Positions 1 through 7,298 of a stretch of DNA of 15,053 nucleotides are shown piece by piece. The notes under the pieces are model-generated. The model did no database searches, was not told where the DNA came from, and worked only from the letters and a program-made list of their open reading frames with translations. The first letter of the stretch is position 1. Each line of letters starts with the position of its first letter. This DNA comes from Nocardioidaceae bacterium UBA4001 (GTDB lineage Bacteria; Actinomycetota; Actinomycetes; Propionibacteriales; Nocardioidaceae): positions 17,451 to 32,503 of the forward strand of contig DGBP01000018.1 in NCBI GenBank assembly GCA_002384855.1, in the 5' to 3' direction. The translations under genes and the position numbers were made by a program.

Positions 1-156
1 GTGTGCCGCACCCCGCGGCCGCGAGTCGGCGTACAGCCGTCGCTCCAGGGCCGCCGCGGCGGTGCCGAAGCCGGCAACCGGATGGAAGCGTCGCGGGTCT
101 CCGAGCATGAGGTCCGCGGCGAAGCCGAGCAGCAGCCCCACCGCCCGGGCGCTCAC
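1..156 (-). CDS. cobD: Adenosylcobinamide-phosphate synthase CobD/CbiB, N-terminal part (cut by window edge)
   Basis: Only the first 52 codons are in the window and the frame is open at the left edge. The translation begins MSARAVGLLLGFAADLMLGD and continues with PRRFHPVAGFG and LERRLYADSR. A small hydrophobic N-terminal helix followed by AD-x4-GDP-x3-HPV is the characteristic start of the CbiB/CobD membrane protein family. That family joins (R)-1-amino-2-propanol phosphate to adenosylcobyric acid to give adenosylcobinamide phosphate. The GTG start (156-154) overlaps the cobS stop as GTGA, the same coupling seen elsewhere in this operon. It is the last gene visible in the left operon, directly after cobS. 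Its substrate amine should come from the CobC half of the cobB-cobC fusion upstream. Confidence 0.88.
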   Translation of the reverse strand, partial: MSARAVGLLLGFAADLMLGDPRRFHPVAGFGTAAAALERRLYADSRPRGAAH

Positions 157-923
157 GTGAGGGCCACCAGCAGGGCGGCGAGCGCCAGCTCGACTGCCGC
201 ACCGAAGACGTCTCCCGTGACACCGCCCAGCCGCCGCACCGCTCGCATGACGACGACGGCGACCACGGTGATCGCCGCTGCGACGGCCAGCACGCCGCGC
301 CACCAGGCGAGTCCGGCCCAGGCGCCGACGAGGGAGAGCATGACCGCGCAGGCCAGCCACATGAGCACGACGACCGGCCAGGCCACGGTGCGGGTGTAGG
401 TGTCCCCGAGTCCGCCGGGCCGTGCCGACGGCACCCCTCGGGCGCAGCAGGTGGCGAGCGCGGCGCGGGAGACGCAGAGCGCGCAGCCGGCCAGAACGGC
501 CGCGCGCACGGGGTGCGGTGCGGCCAGTACGGCGGCGAGGCCGGCGGCCTGCAGCCCGAGGACCAGGACCACAGCGACGACACCGGCCGGGCCCGACGTA
601 CCGCTCTTCATCACCTCCAGTGACCGCTCCCGGTCGTAGGAGGCCGCCATGCCGTCGACGGTGTCGGAGAGTCCGTCGAGGTGGAAGGCGCGGTTGCCGA
701 GAACAACCGCGCCCAGCGCGAGCAGTACCGTGACGGGCACCGGCAGGTCGAGGCCATGCCCGGCCAGGGTCACCAGAGTCACCGCCACCGCGAGCGGCAG
801 GACTGCCAGCGGTGCGAGCACCATGGCCATGCCGGCCCGGCGTCGGTCGACGAGGGCCGGTGGGGCGGCGGGGACGGCGGTGAGTGTGCCGAGGGCCAGC
901 CGCCACGCATCGAGCAGCATCAC
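153..923 (-). CDS. cobS: Adenosylcobinamide-GDP ribazoletransferase (cobalamin synthase) CobS
   Basis: This 256-residue protein matches the usual length of CobS/CobV. It is an integral membrane enzyme that joins adenosylcobinamide-GDP to alpha-ribazole (or its phosphate), the last assembly step of cobalamin. The hallmark segment GNRAFHLDGLSDTVDGMAAS (about residues 76-95) is visible: the acidic HLDGLxDTxDG motif that binds Mg. It is followed by RERSLEVMKSGTSGPAG and several long Ala/Val/Leu-rich membrane helices to the end. Two starts are possible: GTG at 923, overlapping the cobT stop as GTGA, or ATG at 920, sharing one base with it as TGATG. The residues after the start are nearly identical either way. 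Its neighbours cobT and cobD supply the other late steps. Confidence 0.95.
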   Translation of the reverse strand: MMLLDAWRLALGTLTAVPAAPPALVDRRRAGMAMVLAPLAVLPLAVAVTLVTLAGHGLDLPVPVTVLLALGAVVLGNRAFHLDGLSDTVDGMAASYDRERSLEVMKSGTSGPAGVVAVVLVLGLQAAGLAAVLAAPHPVRAAVLAGCALCVSRAALATCCARGVPSARPGGLGDTYTRTVAWPVVVLMWLACAVMLSLVGAWAGLAWWRGVLAVAAAITVVAVVVMRAVRRLGGVTGDVFGAAVELALAALLVALT

Positions 924-1960
924 GCCCCTAGCTCGGACAGCAACGCCACCTCCCGGAGCACGGCGGAGGCGCTGCGGACCACCGGGACGGCCGCGACAGC
1001 ACCTGACCCCTCCCCCAGCCGCATGCCGAGGTCGAGCAGCGGCTCCCGGCCCATCTTGGCGAGCGCGAGGGACTGGGCAGGCTCGGTGGAGCGGTGCCCG
1101 GCGGCATACCAGGCGGCGGCGCCGGGCTCGATCCGGTCGGCGGTGAGGGCACAGGCCACGCTCATGAGCCCATCGAGCAGCACCGGTACGCCGTCCTGGG
1201 CAGCCGCGAGGAGGTAGCCGGTCGTTGCCGCCAGGTCGGCGCTGCCCAGGGCGGTCAGTGTCTCGACCGGGTCGCCGGCCCGGGTGCCGGCACGCCGGAG
1301 GGCGGCGTCGACGACCTCGGCCTTGTGTGCCAGCGCGACATCGTCGATCCCCGTGCCGCGCCCGACCACCTCGGCTGCAGGAAGCCCCAGCCCGGCAGCG
1401 ATGAGCGCCGCCGCCGGAGTGGTGTTGCCGATGCCCATGTCTCCGCCGAGGAGCAGCTGAGCACCGGCCCGGATCTCCTCACGCGCGATCGCCGCCCCTA
1501 CGTCGAGGGCCTGCCGGGTCTGCTCCGTTGTGAGGGCGTCCTCGAGGTGGATGGCACCGCTCGCCCTGCGGACCTTGTACGCGGTCAGCGCCGCGCGTGT
1601 GTCCTCGTCGAGATCAGCGAAGTCGTCGTCGACACCGAGGTCGAGGACGCGGACCGCTACCCCGTGGGTCGCTGCCAAGGCATTGACAGCCGCTTTGCCG
1701 GCGAGGAAGGTGCGGACCATCGCACCGGTGATCGCGGGCGGGAACGCGGAGACCCCGTGCGAGGCGATGCCATGGTCGCCGGCAAAGATGACCAGCCGGA
1801 CGTCATCTACCGGCTTCGGAGGTACATGGCCCTGGCAGGACGCGAGCCAGATGCCCAGCTCGCCGAGGCGGCCGAGGGCATCGGGCGGGGTGGCCAGCGC
1901 GGCCAAGCGCTTGGCGGCGTGGTCGCGGGCGATGTCTGACGGGGCGGAGACGTAGGGCAT
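920..1960 (-). CDS. cobT: Nicotinate-nucleotide--dimethylbenzimidazole phosphoribosyltransferase CobT
   Basis: CobT transfers ribose phosphate from nicotinate mononucleotide to 5,6-dimethylbenzimidazole, giving alpha-ribazole phosphate for the lower ligand. The 346-residue product has the family's normal length. Motifs in order: GRLGELGIWLASCQG (30-44), FAGDHGIASHGVSAFP (59-74), GGDMGIGNTTPAAAL (172-186) and GMRLGEGSGAVAAVPVVRSA (312-331). The Glu of GEG falls at residue 317, matching the catalytic Glu317 known from Salmonella CobT. The ATG at 1960 is preferred because conserved sequence starts there and GAGG lies 6 nt upstream, overlapping the stop of the preceding gene. The open frame extends further upstream but only as antisense-like sequence inside cobB-cobC. 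The gap to cobB-cobC is 8 nt. The substrate dimethylbenzimidazole is made by bluB of the right operon. Confidence 0.96.
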   Translation of the reverse strand: MPYVSAPSDIARDHAAKRLAALATPPDALGRLGELGIWLASCQGHVPPKPVDDVRLVIFAGDHGIASHGVSAFPPAITGAMVRTFLAGKAAVNALAATHGVAVRVLDLGVDDDFADLDEDTRAALTAYKVRRASGAIHLEDALTTEQTRQALDVGAAIAREEIRAGAQLLLGGDMGIGNTTPAAALIAAGLGLPAAEVVGRGTGIDDVALAHKAEVVDAALRRAGTRAGDPVETLTALGSADLAATTGYLLAAAQDGVPVLLDGLMSVACALTADRIEPGAAAWYAAGHRSTEPAQSLALAKMGREPLLDLGMRLGEGSGAVAAVPVVRSASAVLREVALLSELGA

Positions 1961-1968
1961 GGCGGACC

Positions 1969-4401
1969 TCACGAGGTGGGTTGGAGAAGGCGGACGGCGT
2001 CGAGCGCGGTGAAGAACTGGTTCGTCATCGCCGGTGGACGTCCGGCGATGCGGACCCAGGTGGAGTCGAGCCCCGGGAACGTGTCGGCCCGGCGTACAGC
2101 GACGCCCCGCTCCCGCAGCGCCGCATGAGCGCCCCGTCCCAGCCGAGCGAGGACGAAGGGCGCCGCCGATGGCGCGTAGTCGATCCCGCGTCCGCGAAGA
2201 CCGCCTTCCAGGAAGTCGCGCCACCGAGCCAGCGTGGCTGCACGTTCGCGGGCCTCGGGGGCTGCGGTCCGGCTGGTGCAGGCGATCGTTGCGGCGATGG
2301 CCGGCGCCGAGACCGACCATGGCGTCTGCCGGTCGGCCAACCAACGGACCTGCGCACGGTCGCCGACGATGTAACCGGCTCGGATGCCCGGGATGGACCA
2401 GTGCTTGGTGAGACTCCGGACGACCACCAGGCCCTTGAGTCGGTCCCGGGCCAGGGAGGCGGTCTCGCCGGGTACCGCGTCCATGAAGGCCTCGTCCACC
2501 ACGACGAGACGACCTCTCCGGCGCAGTCCGCGGAGCAGGTCTGCGGGGTGCAGGACACCGGTCGGGTTGGTGGGGTTCCCGACGACGACGAGGTCGGCGT
2601 CATCAGGGATCGCGTCGGGGTCCAGGGCGAAGCCGTTCTCCGGTCGGCACACAACCGTCGTCACGGCGTGTCCGGCCTGCTCCAGCGCCGCATGCGGCTC
2701 GGTGAACTGGGGGTGTACGACGACGGGCCGCCGCCATGGGCGCAGCTGGGCGATCAATGTGAACGCCTCCGCGGCGCCGGCGGTCGGAAGGACCTCCTCG
2801 AGCTCTCGGCCGTGCCGCTGGGCGATCGCGGCGCGGGCCGGCTCGGCGTCGGGGTACGCCACCGCCGCGGTGAGGCTCTCGCGCAGGGCGCGCTCCAACC
2901 AGGCCGGCCGGCCGCCGTCGTAGACGTTGACGGCGAAGTCCAGGAGCCCCTCCCCCGTCTCGACGTCGCCGTGATGGCGCAAAGGGTCGGCCACACGGTC
3001 ACGGGGTCGCGTGACGGGCACCGCAGGCGGAGCGGGCGAGACCACGTGCATCGGCGCGGCGTGGACGGCGTCGGCGAACCGCTGGGCGAGCTGAGGGTGG
3101 CCGGCCCAATGGACGTGAAGGTACGACGCGTGGAGGTTCCCGCTGGCATACCCGACTGGTTCGTCGTCGATCGCCCAGGCCGCGCTCTCGCCGGCCGCCG
3201 GGGATGTACGGGTGCGGTGGAACTCATGGCCGGTGACCTCCTCCCCTGCCTTGGTGAGGAGCGAGTCGGTCACGGCGACCGCAGCCGGGTAACGCAGCAC
3301 GAGCCGTCCTGCCATCGCAGCCGTCGCCGGGAGGATGCCCGCCATGGGTGCGCCGTCGAGCGACTCGGCCAGGTAGAGCAACCCGGCGCACTCGGCGACC
3401 GTCGGGATCCCGGCTGCCACGGCGCTACGCAGATCGTCCAGCAGACCACGGTTGGCGGCGAGCTCGGCGGCGTACACCTCGGGGAACCCGCCGCCGAGGT
3501 AGATGCCCTGCGTGCCGGCCGGAAGCGCCGGGTCGACGAGCGGATCGAAGGTGACGACCTCGCAGCCGGCAGCGGTCAGGAGCTCCTCGGTCTCGGCGTA
3601 GCGGAACGTGAAGGCGCGCCCGCCGGCCATCGCGACGACCGGCCGGTGCTCGCCGGCGCCGACCGACATCACCTCTCGCGCGGGGCTCCACGGCTCGGCG
3701 TCCAGATCCGGCGCCGAGCGGGCGACCTCGAGGATCGCGTCGAGGTCCAGGTGGCGGGCCACCTGCTCCCCGAGCTGTTCGACCATCCGGATGGAACCGT
3801 CCCGTTCGGCGGCGGGGACGAGCCCCAGGTGGCGTGAGGGTGTGGAGAGCCGGACGTCGCGCGGCATCACGCCAAGGACCGGCAGGCCCGTTTGCTCGAG
3901 CGAGCCGACGATCTCGGCGGTGTTGCGGTCCGACCCCGCCTGGTTGACGACGACACCGGCCACCCGGACTGCCGCATCGAACCTCGCCATGCCGAGGGCG
4001 ATCGCCCCCGCGGAACGGGACAGCCTGGCGACGTCGATCACGAGCACGACTGGCGTGCGGGTGAGGGTGGCGACGTGCGCGGTGGAGGCGAACCCGTCGG
4101 TGCCCAGTCGTCCGTCGTACAGGCCCATGACTCCCTCGATCACCGCGATGTCCGCGCCGGACGCACCGTGCAGCAGCATCGGGACGACCCGCTCCTCGCC
4201 CACGAGGTGCGGGTCGAGGTTGCGGCCGGGCCGGCCGGTCGCCAAGGCGTGGTAGCCGGGGTCGATGTAGTCCGGACCGACCTTGTGGCCGCTCACCTCG
4301 TGGCCGGCGACCCGCAGTGCCGCCATCAGTCCGGTCGCGATCGTGGTCTTGCCCTGGCCGGTCGACGGGGCGGCGACCACGATCCGGGGCAGGACTACCA
4401 C
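1969..4401 (-). CDS. cobB: CobB-CobC fusion: cobyrinate a,c-diamide synthase plus PLP-dependent threonine-phosphate decarboxylase-like domain
   Basis: One uninterrupted 810-residue frame carries two enzymes. Residues 1-450 are CobB/CbiA, which amidates the a and c side chains of (hydrogeno)cobyrinate using ATP and glutamine. They show the P-loop-like PSTGQGKTT (12-20), KVGPDYIDPGYH (40-51), IEGVMGLYDG (88-97), YLGGGFPE (301-308), the glutaminase Cys338 in VAECAGLLYL, and histidines 429/431 near the end of the amidase domain. After a Pro-rich linker (about 450-472), residues 473-810 form a class I/II aminotransferase fold resembling mycobacterial CobC (Rv2231c). They show DFAVNV, GNPTNPTG (608-615), VVVDEAF (Asp636) and the PLP lysine K666 in SLTKHWSIPG. 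This half should supply (R)-1-amino-2-propanol phosphate. The GTG start at 4401 overlaps cobO by 7 nt; the frame upstream of it is cobO antisense noise. No internal stop or frameshift separates the halves. Confidence 0.93.
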   Translation of the reverse strand: MVVLPRIVVAAPSTGQGKTTIATGLMAALRVAGHEVSGHKVGPDYIDPGYHALATGRPGRNLDPHLVGEERVVPMLLHGASGADIAVIEGVMGLYDGRLGTDGFASTAHVATLTRTPVVLVIDVARLSRSAGAIALGMARFDAAVRVAGVVVNQAGSDRNTAEIVGSLEQTGLPVLGVMPRDVRLSTPSRHLGLVPAAERDGSIRMVEQLGEQVARHLDLDAILEVARSAPDLDAEPWSPAREVMSVGAGEHRPVVAMAGGRAFTFRYAETEELLTAAGCEVVTFDPLVDPALPAGTQGIYLGGGFPEVYAAELAANRGLLDDLRSAVAAGIPTVAECAGLLYLAESLDGAPMAGILPATAAMAGRLVLRYPAAVAVTDSLLTKAGEEVTGHEFHRTRTSPAAGESAAWAIDDEPVGYASGNLHASYLHVHWAGHPQLAQRFADAVHAAPMHVVSPAPPAVPVTRPRDRVADPLRHHGDVETGEGLLDFAVNVYDGGRPAWLERALRESLTAAVAYPDAEPARAAIAQRHGRELEEVLPTAGAAEAFTLIAQLRPWRRPVVVHPQFTEPHAALEQAGHAVTTVVCRPENGFALDPDAIPDDADLVVVGNPTNPTGVLHPADLLRGLRRRGRLVVVDEAFMDAVPGETASLARDRLKGLVVVRSLTKHWSIPGIRAGYIVGDRAQVRWLADRQTPWSVSAPAIAATIACTSRTAAPEARERAATLARWRDFLEGGLRGRGIDYAPSAAPFVLARLGRGAHAALRERGVAVRRADTFPGLDSTWVRIAGRPPAMTNQFFTALDAVRLLQPTS

Positions 4402-5009
4402 TCGATGCCCCTCTGGCCCTTCTGACCGGCGTCCATCGGATGCTTGACCTTGCTCATCTCTGTGACCAGGTCGGCGGCCTCGACGAGGCGGGGATCGGCG
4501 TTGCGGCCGGTGATGATCACGTGCTGGAATCCGGGCCGGTTGCTCAGCGTCTCTACGACGTCCTGGACGTCCACCCAGCCCCACTTCATCGGGTAGGTGA
4601 ACTCGTCGAGGATCAGCAGGTCGTGACTCTCGTCGGCCAGGCGGCGCTTGATCTCCTGCCATCCCTGTAGAGCCGCGGTCTCGTGGTCTTCGGCGTCTCC
4701 CTGCTTGCGGGTCCATGACCAGCCCGAACCCATCTTGTGCCACTCGACCGGGCCACCCTCGCCGGTCTCCTCGTGCAGTCGGCCGAGCCGCTCGAGGACG
4801 GTCTGCTCGCCGATGCGCCACTTGGCCGACTTCACGAACTGGAAGACACCGATCTTCCAGCCCTGGTTCCAGCCGCGCAGCGCGAGCCCGAAGGCGGCGG
4901 TGGACTTCCCCTTGCCGTCGCCGGTGTGCACCACCAGCAGTGGTCGGTTGCGGCGCTGCTTCGTCGTCAGGCCGTCGTCGGGGACGACGGTGGGCTTGCC
5001 CTGGGGCAT
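4395..5009 (-). CDS. cobO: Corrinoid adenosyltransferase CobO (BtuR/CobA type)
   Basis: This 204-residue protein is of standard length for the CobA/CobO/BtuR family. The family transfers the 5'-deoxyadenosyl group of ATP to the cobalt of reduced corrinoids such as cob(I)yrinate a,c-diamide. The N-terminus has the family's flexible basic segment (TTKQRRNRP), then VVHTGDGKGKSTAAFG with the P-loop GDGKGKST at 30-37. Next come LRGWNQGWKIGVFQFVK and LLILDEFTYPMKWGWVD with a Walker B-like DE, and IITGRNADPRLVEAADLVTEM near the end. The ATG start at 5009 shares one base with the stop of the chelatase gene (TGATG). The 3' end overlaps cobB-cobC by 7 nt. Chelatase-cobO-cobB is the same order as Rv2850c-cobO-cobB in Mycobacterium tuberculosis, and adenosylation follows CobB in the aerobic route. 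Confidence 0.96.
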   Translation of the reverse strand: MPQGKPTVVPDDGLTTKQRRNRPLLVVHTGDGKGKSTAAFGLALRGWNQGWKIGVFQFVKSAKWRIGEQTVLERLGRLHEETGEGGPVEWHKMGSGWSWTRKQGDAEDHETAALQGWQEIKRRLADESHDLLILDEFTYPMKWGWVDVQDVVETLSNRPGFQHVIITGRNADPRLVEAADLVTEMSKVKHPMDAGQKGQRGIEW

Positions 5010-7066
5010 CAGGCCGCACCCTTCTGCGTGCGGGATCGGACCGTGCCGGCAAGCGTCTCGGCACTGACCTCGGCCACCGGGAGGTGTTCGGCACGCAGCA
5101 GCTCGGCGAGTCGCAGTGCGAGGCCGAGACGCAGGGGGCTGCTCTCGCCGTCGATGACGACCGTCGTCACGCCGAGCCCGGCGACGTACTCCGCAGCCTG
5201 CTGTGACCGCGCGACGGCGTCTTTTCCACCCGTTGCGCGACCGTCCGTGACCAGGACCAGGAGTGGTCGCAGCCGTGGATCGCGCATTCGCTCTCGGGTC
5301 AGCACACGAGCGGCTTCGAGCAACCCTTCGGCCAGCGGCGTGCGTCCCCCTGCCGGAACCTCGTCGAGCCGCGTTGCAGCGATGTCGACGGAGCGTGTGG
5401 GTGGCAGTGCGACCGTCGCCTCGGCGCCTCGGAAGGTGACCAGGCCGACCTTGTCACGGCGGCGGTAGGCGTCGAGCAGCAGCGAGAGGATCGCGGTCTT
5501 CACCTGGGTCATCCGCTTACGCGCGGCCATGGAGCCGGAGGCGTCAACGCAGAAGAGCACAAGATTGGCCTCCCGACCCTCCCGCACGGCGACCCGGAGG
5601 TCCTCGTTGCGCAGCTCCACGCGTCCGGTCGTGCGACCGCGCGACGACTGCTTGCCAGCGGCCGCCAGCAGGGTCTCCACCAGGTGGAGCGAGCCGGTGG
5701 GTCCGTCCGGCCGCCGGGCGCCGACGCGGCGGCCGGTGCTCGCGAGGGCTCGGCTGCGTCGTCCGGCCTCGCCCTCGCCGAGCCCCTGCACCTTCAGCAG
5801 TCGCGGTCGGTACGGCGCGGTGGCACGAACCGTAGAACCGGCCTCGGTGCCTGCGGGGGGCGTCGTCGGCTGCTCGGCGCCGGACTCGGCCGGAGTGTCG
5901 TCGGTCGCCGGCGCCTGGTCGCTGTCACCGCCAGCGGCCTCGTCCCGCGGACCGTCAGCCTGCGCCTGATCTGGCGTGTCGTCCTCGGGTGGGCCCTGCG
6001 GCTCATCGGGGGCCGGTCCCTCCGGCGGCTCGGGCGGTAGCTCGTCGTCGCCCAGGACCTGGTCGAGTAGGTGCTCGTCGAGACCGGGAGTATCGAAGGG
6101 GCTGCGGCGGCGCCGGTGCGGCAGAGCCAGCAGTGCGGCGCGTCGGATGTCGGCGCGCGTGACCTCGTCGCGGCCCTCCCAGGCGGCGTGGGCGACCGCG
6201 GTGCGGGCGGTGACGATGTCGGCGCGAAGCCCGTCGACCTCGAACGTGGCACAGACTTCGGCGATCTTCATGAGCGCAGACTCGGTAAGCCGCACCTTGG
6301 CGAGACGCTCGCGGGCGGTCTCGACTCGCTCGTTCAGGGCGCGGTCGGCGTCGCGGTAGCGCGCGGTGAAGGCGTCCGGGTCGGCGTCGTAGGCCATTCG
6401 GCGACGCACGACCTCGGCGCGTAGCGCTGGCTCGCGCGGGGCGGCAACCTCGACGGTGAGCCCGAACCGGTCGAGGAGCTGTGGACGCAGCTCGCCCTCC
6501 TCGGGGTTCATCGTGCCGATCAGCACGAACCGGGCTGCGTGCTCGACCGAGACACCGTCGCGCTCGACGGTGACCTGACCCATTGCCGCGGCATCGAGGA
6601 GCAGGTCGACGAGGTGGTCGTGCAGCAGGTTGACCTCGTCGACGTACAGGATGCCGCGGTGGGCTCTCGCGAGCAGTCCGGGCTCGTACTCCACCTTGCC
6701 GTGTGACAGGGCCCGCTCGAGGTGGAGGGAGCCGAGGACCCGGTCCTCGGTCGCGCCGACCGGTAGTTCGACGAGCCGCACCGGGCGGACGATGGTCTCC
6801 GCGTCGACGCCGAACGGGCCGTCGGGCGACGTGGCAACCGGGTCGGCCGGGTCCACCGAGAACCTGTCGGCCGCGTACACCTCGATGGGCGGCAGCACGG
6901 CGGCCAGCGCCCGCACCGTCGTCGACTTGGCGGTGCCCTTCTCGCCCCGCACGAGCACGCCACCGATCTCCGGCGAGATCGTCGTGAGGACGAGCGCGAG
7001 GCCCATGTCGTCCAGGGCGTCGGTCTCGCAACCAAGGACGGCTGAAAATGGGTAGTGCTGTGGCAT
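5009..7066 (-). CDS. ChlI/ChlD-type chelatase subunit (AAA+ ATPase fused to VWA domain), probable cobaltochelatase partner
   Basis: The 685-residue product joins a magnesium-chelatase I-like AAA+ domain to a D-like von Willebrand A domain. The P-loop GEKGTAKST is at 41-49, Walker B with YVDEVNLL at 141-148, sensor-region GTMNPEEGELRPQLLDRFGL at 184-203, and an AAA+ lid to about 320. An acidic, Pro-rich linker spans about 340-410. The VWA domain has the metal-binding DASGS motif (Asp508, Ser510, Ser512), GGRTPLAEGL with Thr576, and TDGRA with Asp608. In actinobacteria such fused proteins (Rv2850c type) sit next to cobO and are thought to work with a large CobN-like subunit that inserts cobalt. 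No cobN is present here, so the metal partner is inferred from context. The ATG at 7066 has a GGGAG site 6 nt upstream and lies directly behind a cobalamin riboswitch. It is the first gene of the left operon. Confidence 0.9.
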   Translation of the reverse strand: MPQHYPFSAVLGCETDALDDMGLALVLTTISPEIGGVLVRGEKGTAKSTTVRALAAVLPPIEVYAADRFSVDPADPVATSPDGPFGVDAETIVRPVRLVELPVGATEDRVLGSLHLERALSHGKVEYEPGLLARAHRGILYVDEVNLLHDHLVDLLLDAAAMGQVTVERDGVSVEHAARFVLIGTMNPEEGELRPQLLDRFGLTVEVAAPREPALRAEVVRRRMAYDADPDAFTARYRDADRALNERVETARERLAKVRLTESALMKIAEVCATFEVDGLRADIVTARTAVAHAAWEGRDEVTRADIRRAALLALPHRRRRSPFDTPGLDEHLLDQVLGDDELPPEPPEGPAPDEPQGPPEDDTPDQAQADGPRDEAAGGDSDQAPATDDTPAESGAEQPTTPPAGTEAGSTVRATAPYRPRLLKVQGLGEGEAGRRSRALASTGRRVGARRPDGPTGSLHLVETLLAAAGKQSSRGRTTGRVELRNEDLRVAVREGREANLVLFCVDASGSMAARKRMTQVKTAILSLLLDAYRRRDKVGLVTFRGAEATVALPPTRSVDIAATRLDEVPAGGRTPLAEGLLEAARVLTRERMRDPRLRPLLVLVTDGRATGGKDAVARSQQAAEYVAGLGVTTVVIDGESSPLRLGLALRLAELLRAEHLPVAEVSAETLAGTVRSRTQKGAA

Positions 7067-7072
7067 GTGAGG

Positions 7073-7079
7073 CTCCCGC
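7073..7079 (-). promoter_or_regulatory. Ribosome binding site of the chelatase gene, complementary to riboswitch P1
   Basis: The minus strand reads GCGGGAG six nucleotides before the ATG at 7066, a good Shine-Dalgarno match that fixes the start. All seven bases are complementary to CTCCCGC in the 3' strand of riboswitch stem P1 (7106-7112), and a small hairpin (CCAG/CTGG, 7088-7101) lies between them. The pairing is seen in the sequence; a regulatory role is only a possibility. Confidence 0.7.
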
Positions 7080-7104
7080 TCTGTTCGCCAGCAGTGACTG
7101 GTCG

Positions 7105-7269
7105 GGCGGGAGGCCGGTCTTCGGACTTGCCGAGTGCTCCGCTCAACTCGTGAGTGGAGGCTCGGTTCACCGCAGCGGGCCTGTGCCGGAATCTCACCGG
7201 CTTCCCAGATTCTCCCCGTCCGCCGTCCCCACCGTTTCCGATGGCTGGGCCGTTGGGGCACCTCTCGCC
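7105..7269 (-). ncRNA. Cobalamin riboswitch 1 (aptamer) in the leader of the left cob operon
   Basis: The minus strand shows the conserved blocks of a B12 riboswitch in order. P1 5' arm GGCGAGAGG (7269-7261) leads into AGGTGCCCC. Next is GGGAAGCCGGTGAGATTCCGG (P3 and its loop), then the B12 box around GGCCCGCTGCGGTGAA (7182-7167). CCGAG/CTCGG closes a nested hairpin, and CCGAAGACC (7124-7116) precedes the P1 3' arm CCTCCCGCC (7113-7105). The two P1 arms pair with one mismatch. It ends 38 nt before the chelatase ATG. Adenosylcobalamin is expected to lower expression of the operon. No uridine-rich terminator is visible between aptamer and gene, so control of translation initiation is the simpler model. 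Confidence 0.93.
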
Positions 7270-7280
7270 TTGTGGGCCTC

Positions 7281-7286
7281 ACGATA
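7281..7286 (-). promoter_or_regulatory. Candidate -10 element of the left cob operon
   Basis: TATCGT on the minus strand fits the actinobacterial TANNNT -10 pattern. It would start transcription near 7274, just ahead of riboswitch P1 at 7269, so a full aptamer would be made. No clear -35 box is seen. The hexamer overlaps the candidate -10 of divergent cobL. Confidence 0.4.
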
Positions 7287-7290
7287 GCGT
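7285..7290 (+). promoter_or_regulatory. Candidate -10 element for leaderless cobL
   Basis: TAGCGT (TANNNT pattern) lies 8 nt before the GTG start of cobL, the spacing expected if transcription starts at or next to the start codon. There is no Shine-Dalgarno-like sequence before that GTG, which agrees with a leaderless mRNA. It overlaps the opposing candidate -10 by two bases. Confidence 0.4.
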
Positions 7291-7298
7291 CTGCCCGT

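Noticed and set aside
1981..3837. Long plus-strand open frame (618 codons) opposite cobB-cobC
   Set aside because: No domain is recognisable, and the minus-strand frame shows both enzyme families with intact active-site residues.
4402..5094. N-terminal extension of the cobB-cobC frame through cobO
   Set aside because: The extension is low-complexity Arg/Pro-rich sequence lying in another frame of cobO; CobB homology begins just after the GTG at 4401.
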